A stretch of DNA of 64,000 nt from Casuarina equisetifolia (taxonomy: Eukaryota > Streptophyta > Magnoliopsida > Fagales > Casuarinaceae). The number at the start of each line of letters is the position of its first letter. Positions within the stretch are counted from its first letter, which is position 1. The stretch is from assembly GCA_028551475.1 (NCBI GenBank), contig CM052358.1, forward strand, positions 28,484,853-28,548,852. The letters are read 5' to 3'. The notes under the pieces are model-generated. The model searched no databases. It saw only the letters and a program-made list of their open reading frames with translations, and was not told where the DNA came from. Below, in pieces: positions 44,301-57,184 of this stretch. The position numbers were made by a program, and so were the translations under genes.

Positions 44301-44400
44301 TTAAATTGAGAGAATTTGGTAGATTTAAAATCATTAATATATTGAAACTTTTCCTTGGACATATGTCCAAATCCACAATGCTAAAGTTTAAAATTTAAAA
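41301..44400 (-). pseudogene. Degenerate Copia polyprotein (IN, RT, RNase H)
   Basis: Minus-strand remains of a Ty1/Copia pol region, heavily stopped and shifted. The integrase C-part at 43854-43660 reads FWGDYILTTTYLINKMS, then FSHLRIFGYLC. The reverse transcriptase at about 42980-42480 reads WIIHQMDINNLFLSGDQNED, YKLKKFIYGLKQ and MIYVDNILITGSD, with the second catalytic Asp of YVDD changed to Asn. RNase H lies near 41400-41700. A 268-base tandem duplication (landmark 'gaatacca' at 42152 and 42420) lies just downstream of RT. It cannot encode a working protein. Confidence 0.8.
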
Positions 44401-45158
44401 CAATCCATGTAGGCATTGTGTTTACAAAAGGTGAGACATATCCTGAAGTTTGTATGAATTTTGTAGATTCGATATCATGGTTTGGTGACCCACCACCCAC
44501 ATCTTGCTCCTTATCGCGATTCCCGCCCACCCTCCCACCACCCTAGGGGTTTGGACGAACCTTCTCTTGTGGGGGAACAGACAAACTATCGCCACCAACA
44601 AACATAGAATCAAGTTGAGCAACAAAAGCGGCAGTCGATTCCTTAAGATCCTTGACATCAAAAGACAACTAGGGTCACTGCCATCTCCATGGAAGACACC
44701 GTTGTCTCCATCTGCAAGTCGAGGTGCTCCAATACCAGATGATCTAGATCAAAATCGTACAGAAGCTGGAAGGCATGTTGACGGGCAGCTTGAGACTTGG
44801 TGTTAGGGTCGTGAATCATGAAATTCACGAGTGGACTCAAACGGGAACGTCTCCGATGGGCTATAATGGAAGAGAATAGCTCACATGGAGGAAACTTGAG
44901 CTCAAACTGGGAGCCTTAACCAGAAAAATACTTCTAGAATTCTAGACAATTCTCCTGCATCAATGTGTGGGATACGAAAGCCCCTCCCTACCGGGTCGGG
45001 TAAGATATTTTATAGAATCACAAATTTTACCCGACTGTCAAGCCCAACCTAAATATACTTCTTACAAACCCAACACATATTACACATCACACAAGCCCAC
45101 TCTCTCCCAAACTAAGTAACTAGATAAGTTCCTGTCCTTTATTTACATATCAGTAACA
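44400..45158 (-). mobile_element. Second retroelement-like fragment
   Basis: GC-richer sequence between the Copia remains and a TNL tail remnant. On the minus strand its right edge begins TGTTACTGATATG (45158 downward), like an LTR start, but this differs from the LTR at 41002-41300, so it is probably another element. Frames here are short and without a recognised domain. Confidence 0.35.
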
Positions 45159-45159
45159 G

Positions 45160-45300
45160 GGATACGTTCTATATATGGTAATGATTGTATGGATTTTTCT
45201 ATAGTTCTAAATAACATTTATCCTCATGCATTGGGTTTAAAAGATTTAACGGAATTTGTTCGCAACTTTCAATATTTTCGCATCAATTATGATAATTAGT
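45160..45300 (+). pseudogene. TNL post-LRR tail remnant
   Basis: Reads FSIVLNNIYPHALGLKDL in plus orientation, matching the LHEVLSNISPHALDLEN stretch near the end of the TNL gene (about 37180-37230) at both DNA and protein level. The rest of the coding region is absent, replaced on its left side by retroelement sequence. Confidence 0.65.
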
Positions 45301-46270
45301 TGGATTGACCCTCACAATGTGGATATGTGTTCTTATCTAATACACCCACAAAATGTTGTTCCAACTTTCTCTTTCTTCTTATTTATTTAATTGTTTGATT
45401 GCTATTGTTTTACTATAAATTCTTAAAGGAATATAATATTTCAAACACATAGAATAGTGGAAGAGATTAGAAGTTGAACAATTAGTATTGATTACTGAAA
45501 AGGCTCAATGATTATTTTGTTAGGGACTTTGACCAACATTTTGGTAGTAAAGAGGATTGAAAAAATTGTGCTTTCTCCTAACATCCACTATTGCTCATGA
45601 GTAGTAACGTTTTGCTTGACATAGATGCTTTAGTGTCTTCATATACAAAAATCTATCTTATGGTAGTTTATGTTATCACAGTAACTTCTACAGAGTTTTT
45701 TAACGTATGTATATATATATATATATTCTCTTGTTCAATTAGTTAGTTACTTATTTATTGCAGAGGTGTTTAACTTTTGCAAATATATATTTTTCCTATT
45801 TCTTCTTGTTGAGGCACTGAGGCAGCAGGCGGGGGAAAATTAAGCCGAGCAACAGGTTGGTATCTTCCATCCAATTTTTACATTTACCAAATATGGTGTT
45901 GAGTTCAGAGTTTTATGAAACCTTTTTAATTCTCATAAACATCGAGACATTGAGAATTGTTGTTGGAGTTTGTTTACCATAGATGCTTAGTGTTTTCATG
46001 CTAGAAAATATCTAAGATTTGTTTGGATTCTGTAGATGCTTAGTGTTTTCCTAATTTGCTCTTGATGAATAAGTTTGCCGTTGGGTTGTAATGCATTGAC
46101 TGCCAATTGAAGGCAGTTGTATTAGCAGTGCACAATTGTGGATTCATCTTCTACAATTATGCCAAAGTTAACCAAAGGATACTCTATTCACGTGTTCTCT
46201 TACCTGCCGATCCTCATTCTCATTCTCATTCTCATGCCGGACCACTTTCTGGTATGTCAGCGGTAGGTTA
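45300..46270. other. Unassigned sequence downstream of the TNL remnant
   Basis: Contains a short (TA)n at 45710-45725 and a tetra-unit 'cattct' repeat at 46211-46234. No gene recognised. Confidence 0.45.
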
Positions 46271-46279
46271 CTTTTCATA

Positions 46280-47440
46280 ATTATGGGACCTTTCTCGGTT
46301 GAAATTTTAATAAGATTGTGCAAGAGCCCTGTTTAAGGGAAATCGTAGAAGTGGGTTTCCACATATTACAATGGCACTTAGTGTTGATGGACTGAGTTCC
46401 ATGGTATTTCAAATCTTCTAACTTTACATTTGCTAAATGTGCTGATGAGGTAGAAATATTTTATTAAACCTTCTCTATTCTTGGCTGGTATTTAAACATT
46501 TAATGCAATGGAAGTGTCTCTAGGAGGTTTTTAGCAAAGGTTCTAACTTTCTCAAGGTGAATAAAGATCTACTAGAGATGTTTAGCAAAGATGCGAGTAC
46601 TTTCAAAGTGAATAAATATTTCTTGGGACTTAAATACTATCCTAATAACCTCACCAGATACTTTCATGGAGTTCCTCAAAAAGTATGATGCATTCTTTGC
46701 ATCAAGATCTATTAGAACTAACAGCATTATTTTTAGTGGTTGTTTCATGAACACAGGTGTCGCACCATGGGGCAATCCATGAAAGAAGGTGATGATGGTG
46801 CTTACTTCTAGAAAGACAGAACCTGGGAAGACTCCTGTTGGAGGAAGGTCGGTTTGGACCTCCTGCTTTGGTTGTTATTTGTGAGCTGACCCTTACTTTG
46901 TCACAATATATAGTTTTGTTGTAACTGTAATGTGAGAGTGAAATTCGAATGAACTTGATGTTTTCTCCATTTTGCTCCTCATCCTTCATGATTTCTTCTT
47001 GTCATGCAGTCAACGATCAACTCCGGCAGCTGCTTGTGATGGAATGAAGAAGTCAACAATGTTTTCGAGATTATTTACAATATGTGAAGGGTCTGTGGAG
47101 ATACTAACTCAAATGGGATGGTTTCGAATGCAAGAATTGTTTCCTACCACCTAATTGGATATGTTATGCGGAGGATGATATTCAACTAAGAGTGTTATCT
47201 ATTCTTTTCAATTAAGGATGATGATGGGAAGTCATTACTATCTGATGGAGATGAAATGACATGGTGCCACAGGAGCGCCATGTAAGCTCTAACCAGCTAC
47301 TCCAGAGAAGGTTTAAACCTTACCTGCAAACCTAACAAAAGCAAAGCTCAAAATGGCGAAGGCAGCAGTGATACATGGAAAGCCAGACGTCGGCAATGAA
47401 AGTCTAGGAAAGAACGGAAGGAGAGCTAATCATTCGACTA
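46280..47440 (+). other. Copy of the TNL 3' flank
   Basis: Parallel to 37340-37890, with several long shared stretches in the same order. It lies 1 kb downstream of the TNL tail remnant, as in the full gene. It continues into text shared with 1440-1700. A 55-60 base near-duplicate ('agcaaaggttctaactttctcaaggtgaataaa' at 46539 and 'agcaaagatgcgagtactttcaaagtgaataaa' at 46583) lies inside. Confidence 0.6.
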
Positions 47441-47599
47441 AACAATCAAGGAAGAAAAGCTACTGGACTTTGTGTATGAAAGAATTTGTACATACTTGTG
47501 TACTTCCTCAAATTCTGGTGTTGCAGTTTGAATTTTCTGTATCATAACATGTTTTGATTCAGTTGAATATAGAAGCAATTTTCATAGTTTTAAATCTAT

Positions 47600-48330
47600 G
47601 TTTTGCATTCTTCCCATTCAAACAATAGTTGCTTTAGGTTTCTAAGATCAAATCTTTCCCTACCATGCGTAGAATGGTCATAAAAGAGCACTACCTAGAA
47701 ACTTGCCGTAACTCCTTGGGAAGGGGAATGAATGGGGATATTTCGAAATTAATGGCAAACAGTAAGATATGCCTCTTGGTTGGACAATCCACAAGATTTC
47801 CGGCTAGCAATGTAGATGAAGGACGGCTAGATTGGAATTTGATAGAGTGATCGGTATCCAGTGTGCAAACGTCTACAATGTTTCAACATAAAAGACAGAT
47901 TTTCGCTGCTTTTCACAAGCTTAGTGCACAGAAGCATTTTGCACGAAAGTGTCATGCAAACCAGGTCTCAGCGTCCTTGAGGTTTCCTTTAGACCACCTC
48001 TTTCCAAATATCTTTTCCCTAGAAGTTCATACCTACCAATGCGTAGTGCAGATGGATTTCCTATGGATTTTTTTTTCCAACCAACATCAAGTTAGGCAGT
48101 CTTATTAGCCACATACACCGTAATAGTGGCATCAAACAACGTCGAATGAAAGAAAGCTGATTTTCGCTTACGGTCTCTTCCTTTCATGCATATTCGAGAA
48201 CACCTTCAGCTAGCCACAAGAGGTGGGAAGGTCATAAAGCACTGACGAACACGGTTGTTAAAGATAGCAATATTGGAATTCAAGTGGAGTGAGGTGCAGC
48301 GCTAGCCAGTGGTGCTGCTTTTAGATGACC
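47600..48330. repeat. R-block 4, partial
   Basis: Shares 'ggaatgaatggggatatttcgaaattaatggcaaacag', 'gatatgcctcttggttggacaatccac', 'gtagatgaaggacggctagattggaatttg' and 'aaacgtctacaatgtttcaac' with R-blocks 1 and 2. It ends with 'ggtgctgcttttagatgaccc', which recurs at 60272 and 61492. Confidence 0.6.
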
Positions 48331-49680
48331 CAAGTTCCTGTGTTTATCGAAATTTTTTACTTTTTTTAATCTAATTATTATTTCAGTATTTTTTTAGTCT
48401 TATGAAATATCTTAACCTAGTATATCTACAGCAGTCATTAGAAAATTAAACGACAGCAAAACGCAGGTGTACAGTTCTCTTTTCCTTGGTTGGCCTGTTT
48501 TCTCTATGCTTTTGTATTATACATGTACAGCGTCGAGGATTGAGTTATACATCCAAGTAATATAAGAAAGAGGAATCGGTGGTGGGATAGTTCCAAACTC
48601 CGTATGAATTATCCTCTATTTCAAATCGAGAGATCTGTTGTTTTAACTGTTTATTGGTTTTTTAGAGGAAACATGCTCAGAACCATTCGACAAGGACTAC
48701 TTTTACTGATATCTGCGCAGTATTTTGAGAATTCTAAGTGTACTGGGAATCGTACAAGAAGGAGCACGTTAAAATGTGGTAGTGCCTAATCCAGGAAACA
48801 GGAGGGACGACCAAACTAGTAGTGTCTAGTTCCATAGAAAGAAATGAATATGAAAGATGAAACCTTTTATTCAAATTTAAAAGGAAGTAAGTTATAGTTC
48901 AGATAACAAACTAACAATCAACTGACTGTTAGAAAATTTCGTCTAAAATGAGACTCTTTTATAGGATCTAAGCATTGATCATAGAGAAATAATGGGTTTA
49001 ATATGCATAACATAAATAGATCAGAAGACATACCGTATTTTTCCACTTGCGCCGTTATTTTGGACTAAGTCTTCCACTCTATTATCTCCAAATACTGGCC
49101 AAAAGTTGTTGGGTGAAAAGGTTAGGGAGAAGGCGATAACAATAACTGCGTAAAAACCCCTTTTATTTACTCGTGTGAATAAGCGGTTACTTAGTGTGTG
49201 TGAGTCGTGGGTTATTAGTAAGTTGTGTGCTTAGTGTTTTACAGGAGAGAGGGGCATGATGGATGAGGTGGGAAACTACCCCTCAAGGCAGTTTCGCCAC
49301 GACTAAACTCAATAAAACATGTTTCATTGTTATCTCCAAAATATCTCTCTTTAGCAACATTAAATATATTAATATATATCTAAACGGAGAGCTAGAGGGG
49401 GGACTTAGCCAATTAATAAAATATTCATACAAATAGCCTTACTCATCAAAGTCTATTAGATGGACAACGACCCACACCAGCCAATACCATATATGCAAAA
49501 GGAGAATATATGTACAATATTTGTACAATTAAATGGATCAATAAAATCACATTACATTGCCACGATAGGGAATGATCATTTATACATCATTGATATAAGC
49601 CCACATTACATTGACTCATATAACTGCTTGAATAATAAGCTGGCAACTTAAATTAATCAACTCTTAACTACCAGACAATA
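48330..49680. other. Unassigned sequence
   Basis: No gene recognised. 'gactacttttactgatatctgc' at 48697 is repeated at 51119, indicating local duplication. Confidence 0.45.
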
Positions 49681-50470
49681 GATATCGGATTCTCAGATGA
49701 TTCCCACAAGTTCCTACACCGAAGAAAAACGTTGTGAGCGCGAAGAATTCGCCGATTATCAGAAGCACTTGAGCCGGCCTTACGAACTTGGAACTTATGG
49801 ATTTGCCAGTATACAAAGAAGCAAACGCGAGTAACATTGATAGACGGCGCACGTGAAGGGCCGTCGATCTTTGCTAGTGGACTGGAAGTGGTTCTAGGGC
49901 CATCTCACTGGCTAACTCCAAGAAAAAAGAAACCGAGATATTGGCCCAGTAGATGTCTTGGCTCTGCAATGCCAACCCAACCGATTGAGGTGGTGTTTCC
50001 ATATCGGCCGGAGCAGCAGAACGGGAATGATGGCCGGGCAATTTTTGGTTTGAATCTCGACAAAAAATGGGCAACGTCAAACGATTTGCATTGCTCACGT
50101 CTGCACAGAGAATGAAGACTCGTCATATAAATGCCCCTGCAGCCGTTTCAAAGCAACTTCCTGGCAATTTCCAATGTTCAGGAACTGTGGCTTGTCCAGG
50201 GTTCGTTTATAATTGTACAGCCAACGCGTTATTCCTTTCCATTATACGGTCACATGTTTAGGCTCTCTTTGGGCGTCTCAAGCTTTGTGTCTCCTTTGTG
50301 CTCCCATTTGCCGTGATTGTTGCCTTCGACCAAAAGGGACCTGCTTTTTGGGTCTCTGGAGATGCAAGCTTTCAGGGGTTGCTACTGAAGATCTGAAGAT
50401 GGGACACGGATTTGCAGGTAACCAATTTTCTCTGATGGAAACTTTGGCACAGATAAATCAGTAAATAAAT
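49680..50470 (+). other. GC-richer island with promoter-like features
   Basis: The local base composition is less AT-rich than the surroundings. It contains CACGTG (a G-box core) at about 49850 and TATAAAT at 50126-50132, followed by short overlapping frames. Its right part ('aattgtacagcc...tta.tcc', 'tcacatgt..aggctctctttg', 50213-50270) matches 60345-60405. It may be the 5' region of an unrecognised gene or relic. I could not build a gene model with recognisable protein. Confidence 0.35.
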
Positions 50471-52900
50471 TATAGCTACCTTGTTTTGGATGTACAAATT
50501 GTTGATCAACTGTAATCCTTACCAAGCTCATATAAAAATGCTTTTAAGAATGATTAGTTTGGCTTAAGGAATTATAGGCCTTCATAATGTTACGCATATA
50601 TGCAATCTTGGTATGCTGGTCTCTCAATTTCATGTTTCTTGGGTTAATTTTATGCTCTATCTACCCTTTGTATTCACACAATGTATCATTGTTGTGTTCA
50701 ACTTTATTTATTTTAATAACATGTAAAACTATTCTGCTTCGTGGAAAGAAACTTATGTTCAAGAAGATCACTTTTCGTGTGGGTGGAGGCTTTATCATTT
50801 GAGCCGGAGTAGACCGTTATGACCGGTTACAACATGCGTATCTATTTATTAAGTCGAGAACAATCGACACGGCTTTACTATAATTTGCCGACGACCAGTT
50901 ACCGTATGTTGTCGTCGACCACCGCAAAAAGTTATCTAGCTAAATTGGTTTCTGTTCCAGTGGAGGACTTGTGTTCCTAACGGTGAGGACATTACGGCGG
51001 CTACCGACGGCGAAGGAGATAACGGCAACAAATACAGATACAACTAATTAGACAGATAAGGAGAAAGACCACGGCGGAGGGGACGAAGATTAGCGGAACA
51101 ACTAGTTAGACAGATAAAGACTACTTTTACTGATATCTGCAACAAAACATGATTGCAGGATAATATTTGCGATCCAATTCCCGTTTGAAACATCTTATGA
51201 CTTTTTTTTTCTTTTCAACAAAAAGTCAAAAATCATATATCACTGTAAAAAATTATGAAATTATTAAATTATAACATCATCACTTAAGCCCAAACATTTA
51301 ACAAATTCTAAAACTCTTGCAAAACATCTGATGACTTTCATTCCTAAACATTTATATTGGTGTGCTTCTTCCATCTGGGCATTTCGTTGTTTTTCAATGA
51401 GCGAAATGCAATATTACCCTTAATACCCGATCGCACTTGAGAATCAACAATACCTAATTCGAGTTGTTACCCTCTGGAATTTTGTAATTGTACCCACAAT
51501 CCGAACACCATCCTAGATAGAACACTAGCATTTCTAATATGTTTAATAAGTTAGACAATGCTTTATTTCTATAATTATATATTCTCTCGTAATGGGGTTT
51601 CGATAAATTGATTATATTGCTTGACTTTCCAAGCTTGACAGCCGCATGGAAATTGACCCTACAAAATTTGATTGTTTTCTAGTCGATGAATTTTTTGTGC
51701 TTGCCTTTTTTCCTTAATACTGAAGGTGGCAACTTTTATGTTAGACATTGAAGATTGTCCTCAGTATTGGAAGAGATTTTAGTAGTACTATATTTTTATC
51801 TAATTTTTTATTGTCTAACAAATATCTGCATCTTTTCCTGCAAAGATTTTTACTAATTTCATGTAATTAAATATTGTATTAAATTACTACTTTCAACTTT
51901 TACTTCCAGCAACTTAGGGACTTACTCTTGGTGATTATTTTTTCACAATGTTGATTCTTTTGAAAGTTTTTCTAAAGCTGGAAAATTCTTTCAAAGCAAG
52001 GGAATGCTTTACACTCGTCAACCAGGCTTTGGTAGGGATCTTCTAAAGCTTCCTTTTCTGCACGCGTACTGGTTATTACCTCATGCTGACCACTTTTTCA
52101 CTGATTGACTTTTTAGACATTGCGATATTAATTTAATACAATATTTGATTTGGTTTATGGTCTAAACATTATCTTTAGTTAACGTGTTTGTATGTCTTTG
52201 TTTGGCCTTTAAAAGTAGGACTACGTTGTATCAACTATTTGGAACGATATAAACTAATGCTTTTGACTTATATCAACTTCTCATTTCGTGTGTTCAGTTG
52301 AATCCTTTTTGTTTTAGTTTGGCCAACAAACTTTTCTCATGTTTCTCTATTCAGTTTTGAATCAATTAACATTCCAATAGCTACGTGTAAAAATAAGATT
52401 TTGATATTTGAATTATTAGTTATTTATTATTTAGTTGTTAAGAGTTTGTATATCTCTTAACTTCACGGTGTTAAGAAATTTAGTGTAATTAATTTTCATT
52501 TTTATTTTTCTGATTAATACGTTAGTTTATTCATACTAGTAGGAGAAAACAAAGGCTTATAGACATATCTAAATATTATAACCTGATCTAAAAATGAGAG
52601 AAAATTAAAATTAGAATATTATAACTAGGATACAATAAAACATTTACCTAAAAAAATTTAATATTCCTAAATAAATATACTCTCCTACTTATTTATTTTT
52701 AGTTCATAAGAATTTGTGTTGTAATTACTTTTTGTTGTTTAATTTTATTTGCACTAAGAAACAAGTGATACTTGGAAGAAGATTGAGATAAAAATTACTC
52801 AACTGCTTCGTATTCATACTGATGGTTTAGCATCATTACTCATTAGAGCAAGTTGGTAAATGATAATAGCGTGGTTGCCTTCGCTATTTTTTGTTGTGAT
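50470..52900. other. AT-rich sequence with a duplicated segment
   Basis: The stretch 51690-51900 ('gatgaattttttgtgcttgcc...aatactgaaggtggcaacttttatg') is similar to 60745-60960. A short 'ttagacagataa' repeat is found at 51048 and 51107. No gene recognised. Confidence 0.45.
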
Positions 52901-54018
52901 CTGTCAGCTGGTTGGTAAGAGACTATTTCTTATTCATAAGAGCTAGCTGGGATCTCCCCACTATCAAACCGTGTCTGCTGCACCACTCGCCGATTCTCCT
53001 TGGTCTGTTTCTCACCACTAACTCCTTGAATGCATAGCAATCCTGAAATTTTATCTGACCATAGTAGGGTCAATGTTCAAGGTGTGAAAACAAAGGTAAT
53101 AGTGCTGGAAATGATCGTCGGCAAGGAGAGGACAGAACAGAGAGAAAATGAGGAGAACGGACAGAGGAAAAATTCTTGCTTTGGGTTTTATTTCTGCTTA
53201 TTCATTTACAATATGCAGTTTTCGCTGTGAGTGAAGAAGTCTTTATAACGGTTGCCAACGCCGGTGCTTGGAATTAATGCTTTTGATCAATTAATAGTAT
53301 GTTCAACCATTTTTTTTTTCCTTTTTTGAATGCAGGTGTGACCCTGCAGAGAAGTTAATAGCAAAAAACGAAGAGGATGCTCACTTTTGAGATACCAAAC
53401 TCTCGAGATTCGCAGTGGCTTCTTGCTGAGGGAGAGGACAAAGCCAACCGTCTTGATTACATGGTTTCAATCTTGACAACAATTATGACCTCATCTGCTC
53501 TACTTGGTCCATGAAAAGCAAAGTCTGTGGCGTTCTTTGGTTTTAGGAGATATTTCCAGGTGATTTGGTTGTTATTAACTCAATTGTTGTGCTTAATTTT
53601 TGGCTAAAGATTTTCTTTTTTTTTTGTGAGTTGTGGTCCTCAGATTCTTGCTTGATTATATAATTATCTGGTTCAATCCGACTGCTTCCATGAAGGAAAA
53701 GACAAAGGTTCGACAAGTGTGTTTAGTTCATCGGTAGAGACGTTTTAGGGATTCGTTCTCATTTTGGAGGATATATGGGGATGAGCTAAGATGAGCTAAG
53801 GTCTAAAGCTATTGTGGAGCCAGTGAGAACAAAGTTGAGTTCTAAGAGGGAAACCAAAATGCAAAGGAGGAAACATAAAGGAATTTAATTGGATGAAGTT
53901 ATTGGTTATTCTTCTTCCTTTTCATTTTGGTGATTATCTAATCCTTTTTCTTGTTTTCTTTTCCTTGTCATTGCGTGCGACACTTCAACCTTTTTCGGTT
54001 GTTGAGTTTCAAACATTG
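52900..54018 (+). other. Possible further TNL-flank relic
   Basis: 53140-53270 is similar to 25000-25060 ('gtgagtgaagaagtctttataacggttgccaac'). The section 53420-53560 shows short matches to the TNL 3' flank. No coherent frame. Confidence 0.35.
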
Positions 54019-54023
54019 ATACG

Positions 54024-55296
54024 TGATAACTCTATTTTTATAGAGTTATTTTACCTATTTTAGGCAATAAATAACTTTAATAATTGTGAGAAAACATTTG
54101 AACTCCTCTCTATTTACCTAAATTTATCTTGTTTATGTAGCACAAGGAGGCAAGAAGAAAAGGGATGAACATGGAGAGCCTGATACTTATTGTGTGGCAA
54201 AATCATAATATCAAGATCAAGAGAGTCAAGATAGGCTTGGGCTTTGAATGATTGTTATTAGATTTTATTGTTATTGGGTTTTCTAAATAATTAGAAAACC
54301 TAATCATATTAGGAGTTCAAAGCCTAATTAAATTAGGAGTTCAAAACCTAATTAAATTAAGAGTTCAAAACCCAATTGTTTTAGATCTCTAAAACCCAAT
54401 TCTACTAGAATAAGAGTAGGTCTAAACCTAAACCCTATTTAAGAGAAGATAAGAGGCAAAAGAAAAGGAGAGGAGGAAATTGAGCACAACTCAAGAAAGA
54501 GGCCAAGAATTCAAGGTTTTCTTGAAGAGAAGACAAAAAAGGTGATAGACTTCTTGTTCTTAGATTCAAGATGCCTTCTTTTTTTCTTATTACTATTCTT
54601 TCTCATTATTTCTTTATGTTTAGCTTATTTTTGTTAGAGCTACGATGTAACCTAATTATGATGGTATGAATCTTATGATTATTATGTTTTGCAAGATATT
54701 TTATTTATGTGAAGTTACATATTACGGAGTTTAATACTTTTAGGTGATTAGCTACCACTTAGATGACTTGATTTGCATGTTAGAGACCGACAGGAAATAG
54801 CATGCAGTTGCTTCTTGTAATATGCAACCATAAATTAAATATGGATAGACATATACCATATTGTTTGTGTGGCTTTCGGTGTAAACTGGGAATATTCATA
54901 GATCCTAATGCATTTGGTTTGTTTCAATTCACATATAGAGATATAGTGAGTTAATGAACTAAGTAAGTTTGCTATACCTAGACATAGGATAATAAATAAA
55001 TTAAGAAATTCTGCCATCACATAGATATTATCCCTCTTGCAAGCATACATAATCTATATTAATACCCAGTAATTATGGTGAAATCATATGCTCTAACATA
55101 TTTCTTATATTTAGTTTTCTTAGATTTAGTTAGTTAATCTATCATCTATCAATTTGATTTGCTAGATAAATTCTAGAAGTTATTCACCATTAGTAATTAG
55201 TTGGCTTAGTAATCACCAATCTCTGTAGGACGATATCTTTCTTATCATTATATTACTTATTCGACATGTTCACTTGCATATAAATTTTACCGAATA
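54024..55296 (+). mobile_element. Solo LTR (short type)
   Basis: Begins TGATAACTCTATTTTTATAG and ends ...TTTTACCGAATA (CA of the terminus changed to TA). The flanks are atacg (54019-54023) and ataag (55297-55301), four of five bases identical. Length is 1273 bases. Same family as 14255-15541 (closest), 15987-17616 and 19859-21624. It lacks the GC-rich stretch of the long type. No internal retroelement domains. Confidence 0.85.
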
Positions 55297-55299
55297 ATA

Positions 55300-56390
55300 A
55301 GCTACCAAGGTGGCCTCCTAAGAAACTTTGTTTGACAGTATGATGGAATTCAATTAAGGAAAAGGTAAACATATGAAAGATTTCATATTAGATAATTATC
55401 TCTGACCTCTTGGACTTTTGTAATTGAGAGTCATAAGCTGTTCAACGGTCCTATTGACCAAAATGGTATAAAAGTAATCCAGTCCTTTTTGGAATAGGTT
55501 GTAATAAGTTATGATCAGTAATGATGGTAACTAAGTTTTATTTATATTATAACCTTTTGTTTGTTTGTGAATAACTACAAGCCAAGTAAGTAATAATTAT
55601 TAGTGTAAATTTTTGAAAGATATCTTTGATGATCTTTGAGTGACTAGTCAAGCACAAACTATTTAGCAGATTCTTTTTTGGTAGTCCTTTCGTATGATGT
55701 TTAATGGGGAGTAGGAACTTCTTTGTCATGGGTTATCCAATGAGTAATGAATTTTGAATACGGAACAGTTTGGCTTGATGTTTGTTTCATTGTAAACTTT
55801 TGAGCGGCTTTAGCTAGTTACAAATTCAAAATCTTGAGTCCTTGTCTTTGATCTACCGGGGCTTTATGAGTAGGCCAATGAGCCTTGAGGAATCCTTTCT
55901 TTTGCTTACAAATTTTTTGGGTCAGTGAGCAGTCGGCTGTTAACTGACTGGTCGTAGTTTCAAATCTTGTATTTGAATTTTTGCCAATATTGAAAATGAA
56001 TAATGTTAAAGGAAACAAAATTGAAGCATGAAAATATGAATACCCTTGCATTGGAGGAGATTTTAGTAGTTCTTGACTTCCACTTACTTTTGACTGTGAG
56101 CTCAATTTCTTATAGTTTATCCATTGAAAGGTTAACTTAACTCTTATTATGGTGCCAAGGGTTGTTTGACAAAGATGCCAGGTATTGTGGGAAAAATAAT
56201 ATCCCGAGGTTATTTGATTTGATAGGGCTACCATAATAGAGGTTACACTTATAATATATATATATCTATATGTATGTATATGTATGTACACACACACTAA
56301 GGTTAATCTAATTCTTATTGTCATTGTTTGGTTCCTTCCACTTAAAGTCCGTGAATGCACGTTTTAACTTTACTTTGATACCCAGTGAAT
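55300..56390. other. Unassigned sequence
   Basis: Contains a compound (TA)n/(TATG)n/(CA)n microsatellite at about 56250-56297. A 180-codon minus-strand frame (55818-56360) runs through the microsatellite and has no domain. I do not call it a gene. Confidence 0.45.
56250..56297. repeat. Compound microsatellite
   Basis: Runs of TA, then TATG, then CA. Confidence 0.8.
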
Positions 56391-57170
56391 CCTAAAATTG
56401 TATTTCCTTGTGCAAGATCCATGTGTAAGAGTTCCCATGTCATTTCAATTTCCACGTTTGCTAATTGTGCTATAATCAAAGTCTGGATTAAGCAACTAAT
56501 AATAGATGGAATAGTTTGCAGATGGATGAATTGCTGCTCCGATTACTCAAATTGAGCATAAAGTAGCCGACACCAGAAAATTCATCACAAGTTTTGTGGA
56601 ATTGAAGAGATGCTCTGTTTGTGAGTTCCTCTGCTCTCCTTGGTCCCTCTCTCAGCATTGAAGGTCCTTAAATGTAGGCCATCTTGCAAATTCATATGAT
56701 CATGGAGGGCCGTATTCAAGAGAAATCATAGACTCTAGCGGCTGCTTGCTTGGAGAAATGAAAAGGCCAAACATCTTTACTACAATGTGTGCCAAGACTC
56801 TGTACGTGGTTGCTCAAATGTCAGTGGTCAATGTAGGAATAGTCTCCCAACGCTTCACTGAAATGGCTACTTCCCTGAAAAGTTTTCTACTTTGTTTTTT
56901 CCTCTGGTTGAACATTGAAACTTGTGAGAAATTGCTTGGTCAATCGTTCCATGTCTCTACTCTTTTTTATCCATCACTCACCACTTGATCAATCCTTAAA
57001 TTTGATATGATTGTGTGTAGACCCCTGTTCAAGAGAAAACAAGAAAGTGGATTTCCATTGCAATGACATTTATTGTTGACGGATTGAGTTTTCTGGGGTT
57101 TTTCAATCTTCTAACTTTGCTGATTGCTGAAAGTGCTATTTGAGCTCAAAAGCTTTTATGAAATCTTGTT
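56390..57170 (+). other. Partial copy of TNL 3'-flank sequence
   Basis: 'gaaagtggatttccattgcaatgacatttattgttgacggattgag' (57047) matches 'gaagtgggtttccacatattacaatggcacttagtgttgatggactgag' (46348). The surrounding text is loosely similar to 37350-37450. No coding frame. Confidence 0.45.
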
Positions 57171-57184
57171 AATGAGACGAAAGT

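Noticed and set aside
55818..56360. 180-codon minus-strand frame
   Set aside because: It runs through a TA/TATG/CA microsatellite and has no family features.
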